64,000 bases of DNA from an uncultured Pelagibacteraceae bacterium (GCA_902601545.1 CACKNR010000001.1:34898-98897); one strand, 5' to 3'. Shown: positions 40,624-49,844, counted from the first letter of the stretch. Translations and numbers: made by a program. The notes: a model not told the origin generated them from the sequence alone.

Positions 40624-42089
40624 GCAAAGAAAAATTTGATTATTTTATAAATGGTGAGAAAGGGAAGTATGAAGTAGTTATAGGTTTAGAAGTTCATGCT
40701 CAAGTCCTTTCTAATTCTAAACTTTTTTCAGGCTCCTCAACTAAATTCGGAGCTGATCCTAACAAACAAGTAAGTTTAATTGACTCTGCTTTTCCCGGAA
40801 TGCTACCAGTTATCAATGAGGAGTGCGTGAAACAAGCTGTAAGAACAGGCTTAGGTTTAAATGCAAAAATAAATAATTATTCAGTATTCGATAGAAAAAA
40901 TTATTTTTATGCAGATCTTCCACAGGGATACCAGATTTCCCAATATAAAAATCCTATTGTTGGTGAAGGAAAAGTTTTACTGGATATGCCTTATGGTTCA
41001 AAAGAAATTGGCATTGAAAGGCTTCATTTAGAACAGGACGCAGGTAAAAGTATCCATGATATGGATCCTTCAAGCACCTATGTTGATTTAAATCGTTCTG
41101 GAATAGCTTTAATGGAAATTGTTAGCAAACCCCATCTTCGTTCGCCCGATGAAGTAAATGCTTACATAAAAAAATTAAGAACCATTATGAGATACTTGGG
41201 TACATGTGATGGCAATATGCAAGAAGGTTCATTAAGAGCAGATGTAAATGTATCAGTAAGAAAAGTAGGTGATAAAAATTTTGGCACAAGATGTGAAATT
41301 AAAAATGTAAATTCAATTAAATTTATGCAAATGGCAATTGAATATGAGGCTAATCGACAGGTTGAATTACTAGAAGATGGAAAAGAGATAGATCAAGAAA
41401 CAAGATTATTTGATACAAAAAAAAATGAAACAAGATCAATGAGATCAAAAGAAGATGCTCACGATTATAGATACTTTCCTGATCCAGATCTTTTACCCTT
41501 AAAACTTGAACAAAAATTAATTGATGATTTAAAAAAATCTTTGCCTGAGTTGCCAGATAATAAGAAGGAGAGATTTATTCAAGAATATGGGCTTAGCTCA
41601 TACGAAGCAAACGTATTGGTTTCCGAAAAAGAAATCTCTGATTATTATGAGGAAGTTGCAAAATTATCTGACAAAAAACTAGCAGCTACATGGATGATGG
41701 GTGATTTATTTGCAATGCTCAATGACAAAGGACTTAATATTTCTAACTCACCAATTTCTGCTAAAAATTTTGCTGAGTTAGTACAATCAATTAAATCTGG
41801 AGAGATTTCAGGAAGAATAGCAAAAGACGTTTTCGAAATTATGGTTGAAAGCGGTGATAACCCAAAAAAAATCATAGAGTCAAAAGGGATGAAACAACAA
41901 AGCGATCCTAAAGAATTAGAGAAAATGATTAATGAAATACTATCAAAAAATAAAGATAAAGTTGATCAATATAAAGCTGGAAAAGAAAAATTGTTTGGTT
42001 TTTTTGTTGGACAGGTTATGAAATTATCTGGTGGGAAAGCAAACCCTCAATTGACAAATGAAATTCTAAAAAAACTTTTAAAAGGCTAA
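40620..42089 (+). CDS. gatB: Aspartyl/glutamyl-tRNA amidotransferase subunit B
   Basis: A 489-residue subunit that phosphorylates and amidates Glu-tRNAGln or Asp-tRNAAsn. [21 protein letters not shown] and [19 protein letters not shown] mark the kinase-like core; the C-terminal helical and YqeY-like domains follow. The ATG at 40620 was chosen over in-frame GTGs at 40611/40614. It forms the usual ATGA overlap with gatA and gives the family N-terminus. Confidence 0.98.
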
Positions 42090-42091
42090 TT

Positions 42092-42745
42092 ATGCCTAAG
42101 AAATTAGATTTAACTGAAAATCTTGAAAAATACATTATTGATCATTCAGAGTCTTTAACTGATGTTCAGAATGAGATAATTCAATATAATATAAGTCTTG
42201 GTGATCAAAAGAGATTACAGATTTCAGTTTCTCAAGCACAATTTCTACAAACATTAATTAAAATCTCTAATATTAAAAAGATTTTAGAAATAGGAAGTTT
42301 TACAGGTTTTAGCGCTTTATCAATGGCCTTAGCCCTTCCATCTGATGGTCTTCTAATTAGCTTAGATAAAAGTTCTGAATTTAGCATGAAAGCAAAATCA
42401 TTTTATAAAAAAGCGAATGAAAAAAAAATAAAGCAAATTATAAAACCTGCTATTGATAGTCTAAATGAACTGAAAGAATCAAGTCAAAGATTTGATTTAA
42501 TTTTTATAGACGCTGATAAGGAAAATTACCTTAATTATTACGAATCATGTTTAGAACTTATTAATAAAAAAGGCCTTATTGTCATAGATAATGTTTTATG
42601 GCATGGAGAAGTAATAGATGACACAAAAAATGATAAATTTACAAATATTATAAGGGAATTCAATACACATATTAAGAAAGATAGAAGAGTTGTAAAAAAT
42701 ATTATTCCAATAGGTGATGGACTTACAATTTGTATTAAAAAATAA
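42092..42745 (+). CDS. Class I SAM-dependent O-methyltransferase
   Basis: A 217-residue protein of the catechol/caffeoyl-CoA O-methyltransferase-like family. The SAM-binding motif (ILEIGSFTGFSALSMALALP), the acidic LISLDKS, DLIFIDADKENYLNYYE and the metal-binding VIDNVLWHGEVID match that group. The methyl acceptor cannot be deduced. It sits 2 bases after gatB and overlaps trhO by one base, so it is co-transcribed with tRNA-related genes, but that does not establish its substrate. Confidence 0.85.
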   Translation: MPKKLDLTENLEKYIIDHSESLTDVQNEIIQYNISLGDQKRLQISVSQAQFLQTLIKISNIKKILEIGSFTGFSALSMALALPSDGLLISLDKSSEFSMKAKSFYKKANEKKIKQIIKPAIDSLNELKESSQRFDLIFIDADKENYLNYYESCLELINKKGLIVIDNVLWHGEVIDDTKNDKFTNIIREFNTHIKKDRRVVKNIIPIGDGLTICIKK

Positions 42746-43650
42746 TGTATACAATTTTTGGTTTTTATAAGTTTAAAAAGATTAAATTTTTGAAAAAATA
42801 TAAAGCTTTGTTTCAAAAAGAAATTTTTAAAAATAATGTGAGGGGCACAATAATATTATCAGCAGAGGGCATAAATGGAACTATTGCAGGCAAAAAAGAC
42901 GATATTAGTAAAATAATAAACATTATAAAAAGACAATATCGGTTGAAGGATTTTGATAGTAAGAATATTTCTGAGAGTCTTTTTCAACCATTCCACAAAG
43001 GTAAAATAAAAATCAAAAATGAAGTTGTTCCATTGGGTTTAAAAATAAACCCAAAGAATAAAAAACTTAATAGATATGTTTCTGGAAAGTCATGGAATAA
43101 ACTTATTTCAAATAAAGAAACTTTAGTTATAGATGCTAGAAAACCATTTGAATATGAAGTGGGCACATTTAAAAATTCTATAAATCCAAATATTCAAAAT
43201 TTTAGAGATTTTCCAAAATATCTAAAAAAAGTCGATAAAGCTAAAGCTGTAGCAATGTTCTGTACAGGAGGAATTAGATGTGAAAAGGCCTCCATATTTT
43301 TAAAAAGAAAAGGTTTTAAAAATGTTTTTCAATTAAAAGGTGGAATACTTAATTATTTGAAAAAAACTGAGAGGAAAGACAGTTTATGGAAAGGAGAATG
43401 TTTTGTTTTTGATAATAGAGTATCCCTAAAACACAAATTAAAACAGGGAACTTACTCAGTATGCAGTGGATGTCGAATGACTTTTTCAATAAAAGATAAA
43501 AAATCTTACAAATATGAAGAGGGTGTTTCATGCCCAAGGTGTTATGACACACTCTCAAATTCACAAAAAACAAGATTTCGTATGAGGCAAAATCAAATTA
43601 ATCTTGCTAAAAAAGCTGGAAGAAAGCATAAATTTCAAAAGGAATTTTAA
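42745..43650 (+). CDS. trhO: tRNA uridine(34) hydroxylase, rhodanese-domain
   Basis: A 301-residue YceA/TrhO-type protein. The N-terminal ferredoxin-like domain (IILSAEGINGTIAGKKDDI) precedes a rhodanese domain with the catalytic cysteine in AMFCTGGIRCEKASIFLKRKGF. The C-terminal CSGCRMTF...SCPRCYD looks like a small zinc ribbon. TrhO makes 5-hydroxyuridine at tRNA position 34. The upstream methyltransferase invites the idea that the two act together (as TrmR does with ho5U in Bacillus), but this is inference only. Confidence 0.88.
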   Translation: MYTIFGFYKFKKIKFLKKYKALFQKEIFKNNVRGTIILSAEGINGTIAGKKDDISKIINIIKRQYRLKDFDSKNISESLFQPFHKGKIKIKNEVVPLGLKINPKNKKLNRYVSGKSWNKLISNKETLVIDARKPFEYEVGTFKNSINPNIQNFRDFPKYLKKVDKAKAVAMFCTGGIRCEKASIFLKRKGFKNVFQLKGGILNYLKKTERKDSLWKGECFVFDNRVSLKHKLKQGTYSVCSGCRMTFSIKDKKSYKYEEGVSCPRCYDTLSNSQKTRFRMRQNQINLAKKAGRKHKFQKEF

Positions 43651-43652
43651 TT

Positions 43653-45014
43653 ATGGATTTGACTAAAGGTTCAATTTGGCAACTCTTAAGAAAAGTGACC
43701 ATACCTGCAAGCACAGGATCACTATTTCAAACTTTTTATAATCTAGTCGATACTTATTTTGCAGGCAGAATTTCACCAGAAGCGTTAGCAGCGATTGCAA
43801 AATCATGGCCAATATACTTCATAGCAATAGCTGTTGCGGTCGGTATTGGAGCTGGAACTACAGCTCTAATCAGTAATTCAATTGGAGCCAAGGAAGATAG
43901 AAAAGCCTCGATGTACGTTGCTCAGTCAATAGTATTAGCAATCGTGATTTCAATTTTCGTAACTTTATTTGGCTTAAATTTTTCTGATGAACTCTTGAGA
44001 ATTATGGGCTCTACTGAAGAAAGTATAATCTTAACACGCAAATATTTAGATATTATTTTTTTTGGAGCTATCATTGTATTAGTTCAATTATCTTTGAACG
44101 GAACTTTAAATGCCCAAGGTGATACAAAAAGTTATAGAAATGTTTTGATTGTTACCTTTTTCTTAAATATTTTTTTAAATCCATTATTTATTTTTGGTTA
44201 TGGATTTATACCAGCATTTGGAATTGCTGGTTTAGCTATCGCTACGCTTGTTTCTCAGTGTATCGGCTTAATATATTTAGCTAATAAAGTTTATTGCTGT
44301 AAATTAAAAAAATTCCTTTATCTAGAATGCTTCAAACCAAAAATTGAGTACTTAAGCTCTCTCTTCAAACAATCAGTGCCAATAATGTTTACTATGTTGA
44401 TGATAATGTTTGGAGTATTCAATATTTTTTATTTCGTTGGTCAGTTTGGAGAATTAGCTACAGCGGGTTATGGTACTGCTGTAAGAATAGAACAAGTTTT
44501 ATTGTTACCAGTCATAGGTTTAAATACTGCTGTTTTATCAATTGCAGGTCAAAATTTTGGAGCAAAAATGTATTTCAGAGTAAAAGAAGTATACGGAAAA
44601 GCTCTGTTGTTCGGTTCAGGATTTATGGTATTAGCAGGTATATTTGTTTATTTAACTTCAGAAATTATAATATCTTTTTTTACTAATGATTTAGAAGTAA
44701 TTCGAAGAGGTGCACTTTACTTACAGGTAGCAGCTTTAATTGGGCCAGTGTATCCAGTTTTCTTTATTACCTCTGCTTTATTCCAGGCACTGAAAAGACC
44801 AATTTTTAGTTTGTATATGACAATCCTAAGACTAACGTTAATACCATTTATGTCGTTATGGTATGTAATAAATATTAGAAATGGCGAGTATCAAGATATT
44901 TTTTATACGATTTTAGTAACAAATTGGATGATGGGATTAGTTGTATTAACTTTCGTACCATTTTTTTTAAAGAGAGTATTTAGGATTTCTTTAAAAAAAT
45001 TACTTGTATTCTAA
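43653..45014 (+). CDS. MATE-family multidrug/metabolite efflux protein
   Basis: A 453-residue membrane protein with two MatE repeats and about twelve hydrophobic segments. The start (GSIWQLLRKVTIPASTGSLFQTFYNLVDTYFAGRI) and mid-repeat motifs (NGTLNAQGDTKSYRN, NFGAKMYFRVKEVY) are typical of the NorM/DinF-like group. It would use a Na+ or H+ gradient to export drugs or metabolites; the substrate is unknown. It ends with a 15-base convergent overlap with the ABC permease gene. Confidence 0.9.
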   Translation: MDLTKGSIWQLLRKVTIPASTGSLFQTFYNLVDTYFAGRISPEALAAIAKSWPIYFIAIAVAVGIGAGTTALISNSIGAKEDRKASMYVAQSIVLAIVISIFVTLFGLNFSDELLRIMGSTEESIILTRKYLDIIFFGAIIVLVQLSLNGTLNAQGDTKSYRNVLIVTFFLNIFLNPLFIFGYGFIPAFGIAGLAIATLVSQCIGLIYLANKVYCCKLKKFLYLECFKPKIEYLSSLFKQSVPIMFTMLMIMFGVFNIFYFVGQFGELATAGYGTAVRIEQVLLLPVIGLNTAVLSIAGQNFGAKMYFRVKEVYGKALLFGSGFMVLAGIFVYLTSEIIISFFTNDLEVIRRGALYLQVAALIGPVYPVFFITSALFQALKRPIFSLYMTILRLTLIPFMSLWYVINIRNGEYQDIFYTILVTNWMMGLVVLTFVPFFLKRVFRISLKKLLVF

Positions 45015-45734
45015 TTTATTCTCTAATTTTCTTACAAAATAGGATACTACTAGGATTAGCACCAGGTATTCTAGAATTAAAAAAGTATAAATTTCTAAGG
45101 GCCTGTAAGTGGTGGTGACCAGTTCATTAGCTTTTCTTGTTAAATCTCCTATACCTATAATTGATACTAGAGAGGACATTTTTAAAACATAAACAAATTG
45201 ATTTCCCATGGCTGGTAATACAACTTTAATTGCTTGCGGAAGAATTACTAATCTCATCTTTCTCCAGAAATCCATTCCTAAAGACTCTGATACTTCATGT
45301 TGACCTTTTGAAATTGAATTAATTCCTGCTCTAAAAATTTCTGCTTGAAACGCACTCTCACTAATGGTCAAAGCTATTATTCCAGATACGAATGGTGAGA
45401 AACTCACTCCAATCATGATTGGAAGGCCATAATAAATCCAAAGAATTAAAACTAATAAAGGGATGGCTCTAACAATTTCTACGTATGTTATATTAAAATA
45501 AGTTAAGAATTTATTATTTGACAATGAAGGTAGAGCAACTATCAAACCAATAATCATAGCTAGAATTATTGAAACTACTGAAATATAAATCGTAGTTGTA
45601 ATTCCACTAATTAAAAATTTAAGATTAGTTAAACCATCTATATTATCTGGACTTAGAATATACCAACCCCATTCATAGTTAGAACTACATCCTTGAAGCA
45701 AAAATAGAATAGAAATTATTTTTAAAAATTTCAC
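45000..45734 (-). CDS. Amino-acid-type ABC transporter permease
   Basis: A 244-residue HisM/GlnP-like permease. It has the N-terminal conserved LISGITTTIYISVVSIILAMIIGL, YVEIVRAIPLLVLILW and the ATPase-docking EAA loop (EIFRAGINSISKGQHEVSESLGM). The start is GTG. The first 16 residues (two Lys, a short hydrophobic run, then LLQGCSS) look like a lipoprotein signal peptide, which is unusual for a permease. It is 41 bases downstream of the binding-protein gene. No second permease or ATPase lies in the window. Confidence 0.9.
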   Translation of the reverse strand: MKFLKIISILFLLQGCSSNYEWGWYILSPDNIDGLTNLKFLISGITTTIYISVVSIILAMIIGLIVALPSLSNNKFLTYFNITYVEIVRAIPLLVLILWIYYGLPIMIGVSFSPFVSGIIALTISESAFQAEIFRAGINSISKGQHEVSESLGMDFWRKMRLVILPQAIKVVLPAMGNQFVYVLKMSSLVSIIGIGDLTRKANELVTTTYRPLEIYTFLILEYLVLILVVSYFVRKLENKLEYK

Positions 45735-45775
45735 TAATCGACTATAATTGTAAATGGGATGTATTGAAACTTAAA

Positions 45776-46546
45776 TTATAAGCTTTTAAGATCGTACTTT
45801 GCAAGTAAAGTTTTAAAAAATCCAGATGATTGTTTTTTCTTAATCCAATTGCTGACGTAATCATTCCATACTTTATCACCCTTTGGAACCATCATGGCTA
45901 AAAATGCTGGATTTTTTCCTCCATCAGGTACTATAGCTAATTGAGGATATTTAATAACTAGTTTGTTTGCTTCTGTTGAACTTGTTATATTTCCATCAGC
46001 TCTTCCTGCTAAAACTTCTTGAAAGTCTCTTGCAGGAGCTTCAACGGATTGAAGTTTTGATTTTGGAAAAAATTCTTTTGCTTTTTCTTCCTGAGATGTT
46101 CCTAACGTTGTAGCTATTGTAACACTACTATTATTTAAAGACTCCCAAGTTGAAAACTTTTTTAAATTCTTTTTTAAAACAAGTGGGACTGTTGCATACT
46201 TGTAATATGTAGCGGTAAACCCAGCTACTTCTGCTCTTTTTGGTGTTTTGGTTACACTTGTCGATATATCGTATCTATCGGCTGTTATTCCTGCAACAAT
46301 AGTTTTCCATTCTGCAGGCACAAACTTCACTTTTACGCCCAAATCTTTAGCTAATTCATTCATCACATCAATATCAAATCCTTTGTACTTGTTTGTCTTT
46401 GGATCTTTCATTGACATTGGATCCCAGTCTCCAGTCGTACCAACTCTCAACTCTCCACTTTTTTTGATTGAGTCTAGTTTAGATGCTGCTTGAGCACTTG
46501 TTGCTACAAGTAATACTAATAATATTGAAAAAATTTTTTTAATCAC
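45776..46546 (-). CDS. Periplasmic substrate-binding protein, family 3 type
   Basis: A 256-residue protein starting at GTG, with a signal peptide ([20 protein letters not shown], likely cleaved after about residue 20). The mature part begins [23 protein letters not shown] and contains [24 protein letters not shown], a family-3 solute-binding signature. Together with the adjacent permease it likely captures an amino acid or related small organic acid. The N-terminal half also resembles periplasmic cyclohexadienyl dehydratase, a catalytic relative of this fold, so an enzymatic role should be kept in mind. Confidence 0.85.
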   Translation of the reverse strand: MIKKIFSILLVLLVATSAQAASKLDSIKKSGELRVGTTGDWDPMSMKDPKTNKYKGFDIDVMNELAKDLGVKVKFVPAEWKTIVAGITADRYDISTSVTKTPKRAEVAGFTATYYKYATVPLVLKKNLKKFSTWESLNNSSVTIATTLGTSQEEKAKEFFPKSKLQSVEAPARDFQEVLAGRADGNITSSTEANKLVIKYPQLAIVPDGGKNPAFLAMMVPKGDKVWNDYVSNWIKKKQSSGFFKTLLAKYDLKSL

Positions 46547-46603
46547 GTTATGTTATTAGCTAATCTCGCTCTTTTTTTCGATTTGCAATTTGACCCACTT
46601 TAA

Positions 46604-46624
46604 CAACCTTTTGAAAAGGGGTTG
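46604..46624. repeat. Inverted repeat in the binding-protein/umuD spacer
   Basis: CAACC (46604-46608) and GGTTG (46620-46624) flank an inner perfect repeat CCTTTT-G-AAAAGG (46607-46619). It lies between the two divergent genes and touches the -35 box of the umuD promoter. It may be an operator or a leader hairpin of the binding-protein transcript. Confidence 0.35.
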
Positions 46625-46651
46625 ACTGATAGGCAGTTTATCAGCTATAAA
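46622..46651 (+). promoter_or_regulatory. Sigma70-type promoter of umuDC
   Basis: TTGACT (46622-46627) and TATAAA (46646-46651) are 18 bases apart. The spacer contains a perfect 6-base inverted repeat, CTGATA (46626-46631) and TATCAG (46639-46644). The LexA-type box begins directly after the -10 box, so repressor binding would cover the start point. Confidence 0.65.
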
Positions 46652-46666
46652 GAACAAAACAAGAAC
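46652..46666 (+). promoter_or_regulatory. LexA-type operator (GAAC-N7-GAAC)
   Basis: GAAC at 46652-46655 and GAAC at 46663-46666 are separated by exactly 7 bases. This direct repeat is the established LexA-binding form of alphaproteobacteria (written GTTC-N7-GTTC on the other strand). It lies 4 bases before the umuD ATG and just past the -10 box, the expected place for SOS repression. No lexA gene is in the window. Confidence 0.75.
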
Positions 46667-46670
46667 ATTT

Positions 46671-47066
46671 ATGAAGTTAACAATACCCTATTATTTACAT
46701 AAAGTGGGAGCTGGTTTTCCTTCTCCAGCAACAGATTATATTGAGGACGATATAGATCTAAACTCTCATCTCATAACAAATGCACCAGCTACTTTCATCA
46801 TTAGAGTACAAGGTAAATCTATGACTAATGTGGGTATATATGATGGAGATCTATTAATAGTAGATAAAAGTTTAAATCCAAAAAATTTTTCGACTGTTAT
46901 AGCAAATATTAACGAAGAACTTGTAGTTAAAACTCTGGTTAAAAGCAAGGGTAACAACTATTTAACATCAGGTTCAAAAAACACGTCAGATCGAATTAAT
47001 TTAACAGATAATCCAGAAATAATAATTTGGGGAGTAGTAACATATGTCATACACAAACAGCAGTAG
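46671..47066 (+). CDS. umuD: UmuD-like translesion polymerase accessory protein
   Basis: A 131-residue S24-family protein closely resembling UmuD. The cleavage site is [10 protein letters not shown] at about residues 14-15; E. coli has Cys-Gly at this bond. The catalytic serine is residue 50 (QGKSMTN) and the lysine residue 87 (VVKTL), 37 residues apart as in E. coli. RecA-stimulated self-cleavage to UmuD' would activate polymerase V. It overlaps umuC by 23 bases, so the two are translationally coupled. Confidence 0.93.
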   Translation: MKLTIPYYLHKVGAGFPSPATDYIEDDIDLNSHLITNAPATFIIRVQGKSMTNVGIYDGDLLIVDKSLNPKNFSTVIANINEELVVKTLVKSKGNNYLTSGSKNTSDRINLTDNPEIIIWGVVTYVIHKQQ

Positions 47067-48321
47067 AAAAAAAGTTGCATTAATTGACTGTAATTCATTT
47101 TATGTTTCTTGTGAAAGATTATTTAATCCTAAGATACAAAATGTACCAGTCGTGGTGCTATCTAATAATGATGGATGTGTAATATCAAGATCTACTGAGG
47201 CAAAAAAACTTGGAATAAGAATGGGAGAACCATATTTTAAGGTTAAAGATTTGGTTAAAAAGAACAACGTCCAGATATTTTCTTCAAACTACGCATTGTA
47301 TGGAGATCTTTCTAGACGAGTGATGAAAGTTTTAAAAGGTTTTACTGATAAAATTGAAATCTATTCTATAGATGAAGCATTTTTAGATTTATCGCATATC
47401 AAGGACGAACAAGTTGAAGAATACGGAAAACAAATAAGAGAAAGAGTTTTAAGATGGACAGGAATACCAACAAGTGTAGGAATTTCAAATACAAAAACTT
47501 TAAGCAAAGTTGCCAATCATATAGCTAAAAAAAATAAAGCAGGAGTAATATTTTTAAAAGAAAATATTGATAAAATACTAAAAGATTTCGATATTGCAGA
47601 TGTATGGGGAGTAGGAAGACAGTTATCAAAGCTATATATTAAAAATGGAATAGACAATGCTTATAAACTAAAAAATATTTCAAACACTTGGGTAAAAAAA
47701 AGCACAAATGTTTTAGGTGCAAAAACGGTAATGGAGTTAAGAGGAATTCCTTGTATAGATTTGGAAACCGAGGAAACAAGAAGAAAAAGCTGCTGTGTAT
47801 CAAGATCGTTTGGAAAAAAAGTGGAGAGCTTAGATAAATTGAAAGAGTCTATAACTACTCATTGTTTAAATGCGGCAGAAAAAATCAGAACAGAAAAACA
47901 AACTACCAGATCTGTCACTATATTTATAAGAACAAGTCCATTTGATAAAAATAGAAAATACTATTCAAATTCTATTACTATTGAATTGCCGGTGGCGACT
48001 AATAACAGCATTGAACTTGTAAAAACTGCGATTAGCGGACTGGGAAAGATTTATAAATATGGTTATTTCTACCAAAAAGCTGGTGTCATTTTATCAAAAC
48101 TTAGAGATGCTTCTGAAAAAGAGCTAAATTTATTAGCACCAATTTTAGAGAAAAAATCTCAACCATTAATGAAAGCAATCGATTTTACTAATGCAAAATA
48201 TGGTCGAAATGCAATCAGTATAGCTCAAGCTGGTATAAGTAACGATTGGAAAATGAGAAGAGAACACTCATCTAGAATAGATACAGCTTCATTTGACTTC
48301 TTACCTAAAATAAATATATAA
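47044..48321 (+). CDS. umuC: UmuC-like Y-family DNA polymerase (Pol V catalytic subunit)
   Basis: A 425-residue error-prone polymerase. The palm motifs [16 protein letters not shown] and SIDEAFLDL supply the catalytic acidic residues. [25 protein letters not shown] and the [16 protein letters not shown] segment are UmuC-specific. A possible beta-clamp-binding motif is ELNLL at about residue 360. The length equals E. coli UmuC. The TAA ends where the TPP riboswitch begins. Confidence 0.94.
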   Translation: MSYTNSSRKKVALIDCNSFYVSCERLFNPKIQNVPVVVLSNNDGCVISRSTEAKKLGIRMGEPYFKVKDLVKKNNVQIFSSNYALYGDLSRRVMKVLKGFTDKIEIYSIDEAFLDLSHIKDEQVEEYGKQIRERVLRWTGIPTSVGISNTKTLSKVANHIAKKNKAGVIFLKENIDKILKDFDIADVWGVGRQLSKLYIKNGIDNAYKLKNISNTWVKKSTNVLGAKTVMELRGIPCIDLETEETRRKSCCVSRSFGKKVESLDKLKESITTHCLNAAEKIRTEKQTTRSVTIFIRTSPFDKNRKYYSNSITIELPVATNNSIELVKTAISGLGKIYKYGYFYQKAGVILSKLRDASEKELNLLAPILEKKSQPLMKAIDFTNAKYGRNAISIAQAGISNDWKMRREHSSRIDTASFDFLPKINI

Positions 48322-48394
48322 TTTGTATAAGGGGTGTCATAAAGACTGAGATCATACCCAAAGAACCTGACCGGTAATTCAGTAAGGGATAAAT
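48321..48394 (+). ncRNA. TPP (THI-box) riboswitch controlling thiV
   Basis: The core elements occur in order: GGGGTGTC (48331-48338), GACTGAGA with the CTGAGA thi-box (48344-48351), TACCC (48355-48359), GAACCTGA (48363-48370) and TAAGGGA (48383-48389). A short P1 can form between ATTTGT (48321-48326) and ATAAAT (48389-48394), which includes the first two bases of the thiV ATG. The AAGGGA of the core also lies where a Shine-Dalgarno sequence would be. This suggests that TPP binding blocks translation initiation. Confidence 0.9.
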
Positions 48395-49844
48395 GAAAGA
48401 TATATACCTATCAACACAAACAACGCTAATTATTACTCTAGTGGTAGGTGCTTTTTTTATCGCCTTAGGTTATATAAATTTAAAAAAAATTTCAGATAAT
48501 AAAAGCCTCATAATTGGTGACAGAAAAGAGAGTATTTTTTCATTAACAACGAGTTTATCAGCGTCTGCTTTGGGAGCTTGGATATTATTCGGACCAGCTT
48601 CAGCAGCAACTTGGGGGGGAATAGGGGCAGTAATTGGATATGCGTTAGGCACAGCTGCACCTATGCTATTTTTACTAAATTTTGGACCGAAAATAAGGAG
48701 AGAGTTTCCTAACGGAATGTCTTTAACTGAGTTTATTAAAAGAAGATTTGGGACTGGAATTTTAAAGATAATGTTAATCTTAATTCTATTTTATTTGACA
48801 ATTTTTTTGATAGCAGAAGTCACAGCAATAGCTTTTTTAATAAATTTGATATCAAAAATACCTTTATGGATAACATCTGGACTAACTTTAATCATATGTC
48901 TTTTATATATATTAAGAGGTGGATTTAAACTTTCGATTATTACGGATAAATATCAATTTATAATAATTTTAAGCATAATATTATTTTCTATATTTTTAAT
49001 TTTAGGAAATTTAGAAATAAATAGTTATGAACTAATTAAAAAAAAATCTGCAAAACTTATAAGTAAAAATTATATTCCAAATTACACTGCTGGATTGACA
49101 TTTTTTATAGCTGTAGCAGCAACAAACTTATTTCACCAGGGTAATTGGCAACGTGTTTTTGCTGCAAAAAATAACTTAATTTTAAAAAAAAGTTTAATCT
49201 ACTCATCAATTATATCTTTTTTGATTGTTTTTTGGATGGGCTACACAGGTCTGATATCTTTTTCACTTGATCCTAAAATAAAACCTGATTTAGCTTTTTT
49301 TAAATTAATGTTATCTAATGATAATGTTTTAATAATTGTTTCTATTTTAATTTTAGCCCTAGCTTTAACATTAAGCACAATTGATACACTAATAAACGCT
49401 ATTTCAAGCCTAATAATTATTGATGGAAAAGAACTAAATAAATTTTTAAGTGGTAGAGAAATAAAAGATAAATCCAATAAATTAATTTTACTATTATGTG
49501 TGATTGTTTTTATTTTTGCTTCTAAAGGCTACAGCATCTTATATTTATTTTTATTTGCAGATCTTCTATGTTGTGCAGCAGTTGTAACAATATTCTATGG
49601 ATTTTTTAAGAAAAAGATTAATACAAGATTGTCTTTAGTATCAATTATTCTTGGTTTAGGCTCAGGTTTATTATTTTTCCCAAGTCAAAATTTTCAATCA
49701 AGTCTTTTGGTAGGTAATATTATGTCTATAGAAAATTTTAGTCCAATTGTCTTATCAAACTTACTATTTATTTCATTTTTTGTAGCTATAATTGTACCGC
49801 TTGTAATAATTACAACTCATTCTTTACGTAATTCATTAAGATAG
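48393..49844 (+). CDS. thiV: Sodium:solute symporter, thiamin-precursor (HMP) transporter ThiV
   Basis: A 483-residue SSS-family membrane protein with about thirteen hydrophobic segments. The early SSS pattern (LGAWILFGPASAATWGGIGAVIGYALGTAAPM) and the mid FLIAEVTAIAFLINL region fit. Placement behind a TPP riboswitch matches ThiV of SAR11 bacteria, which is linked to uptake of the pyrimidine precursor HMP in cells lacking thiC. The substrate is inferred from the riboswitch and that precedent. The gene's end overlaps the next gene by 28 bases, tail to tail. Confidence 0.85.
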   Translation: MKDIYLSTQTTLIITLVVGAFFIALGYINLKKISDNKSLIIGDRKESIFSLTTSLSASALGAWILFGPASAATWGGIGAVIGYALGTAAPMLFLLNFGPKIRREFPNGMSLTEFIKRRFGTGILKIMLILILFYLTIFLIAEVTAIAFLINLISKIPLWITSGLTLIICLLYILRGGFKLSIITDKYQFIIILSIILFSIFLILGNLEINSYELIKKKSAKLISKNYIPNYTAGLTFFIAVAATNLFHQGNWQRVFAAKNNLILKKSLIYSSIISFLIVFWMGYTGLISFSLDPKIKPDLAFFKLMLSNDNVLIIVSILILALALTLSTIDTLINAISSLIIIDGKELNKFLSGREIKDKSNKLILLLCVIVFIFASKGYSILYLFLFADLLCCAAVVTIFYGFFKKKINTRLSLVSIILGLGSGLLFFPSQNFQSSLLVGNIMSIENFSPIVLSNLLFISFFVAIIVPLVIITTHSLRNSLR

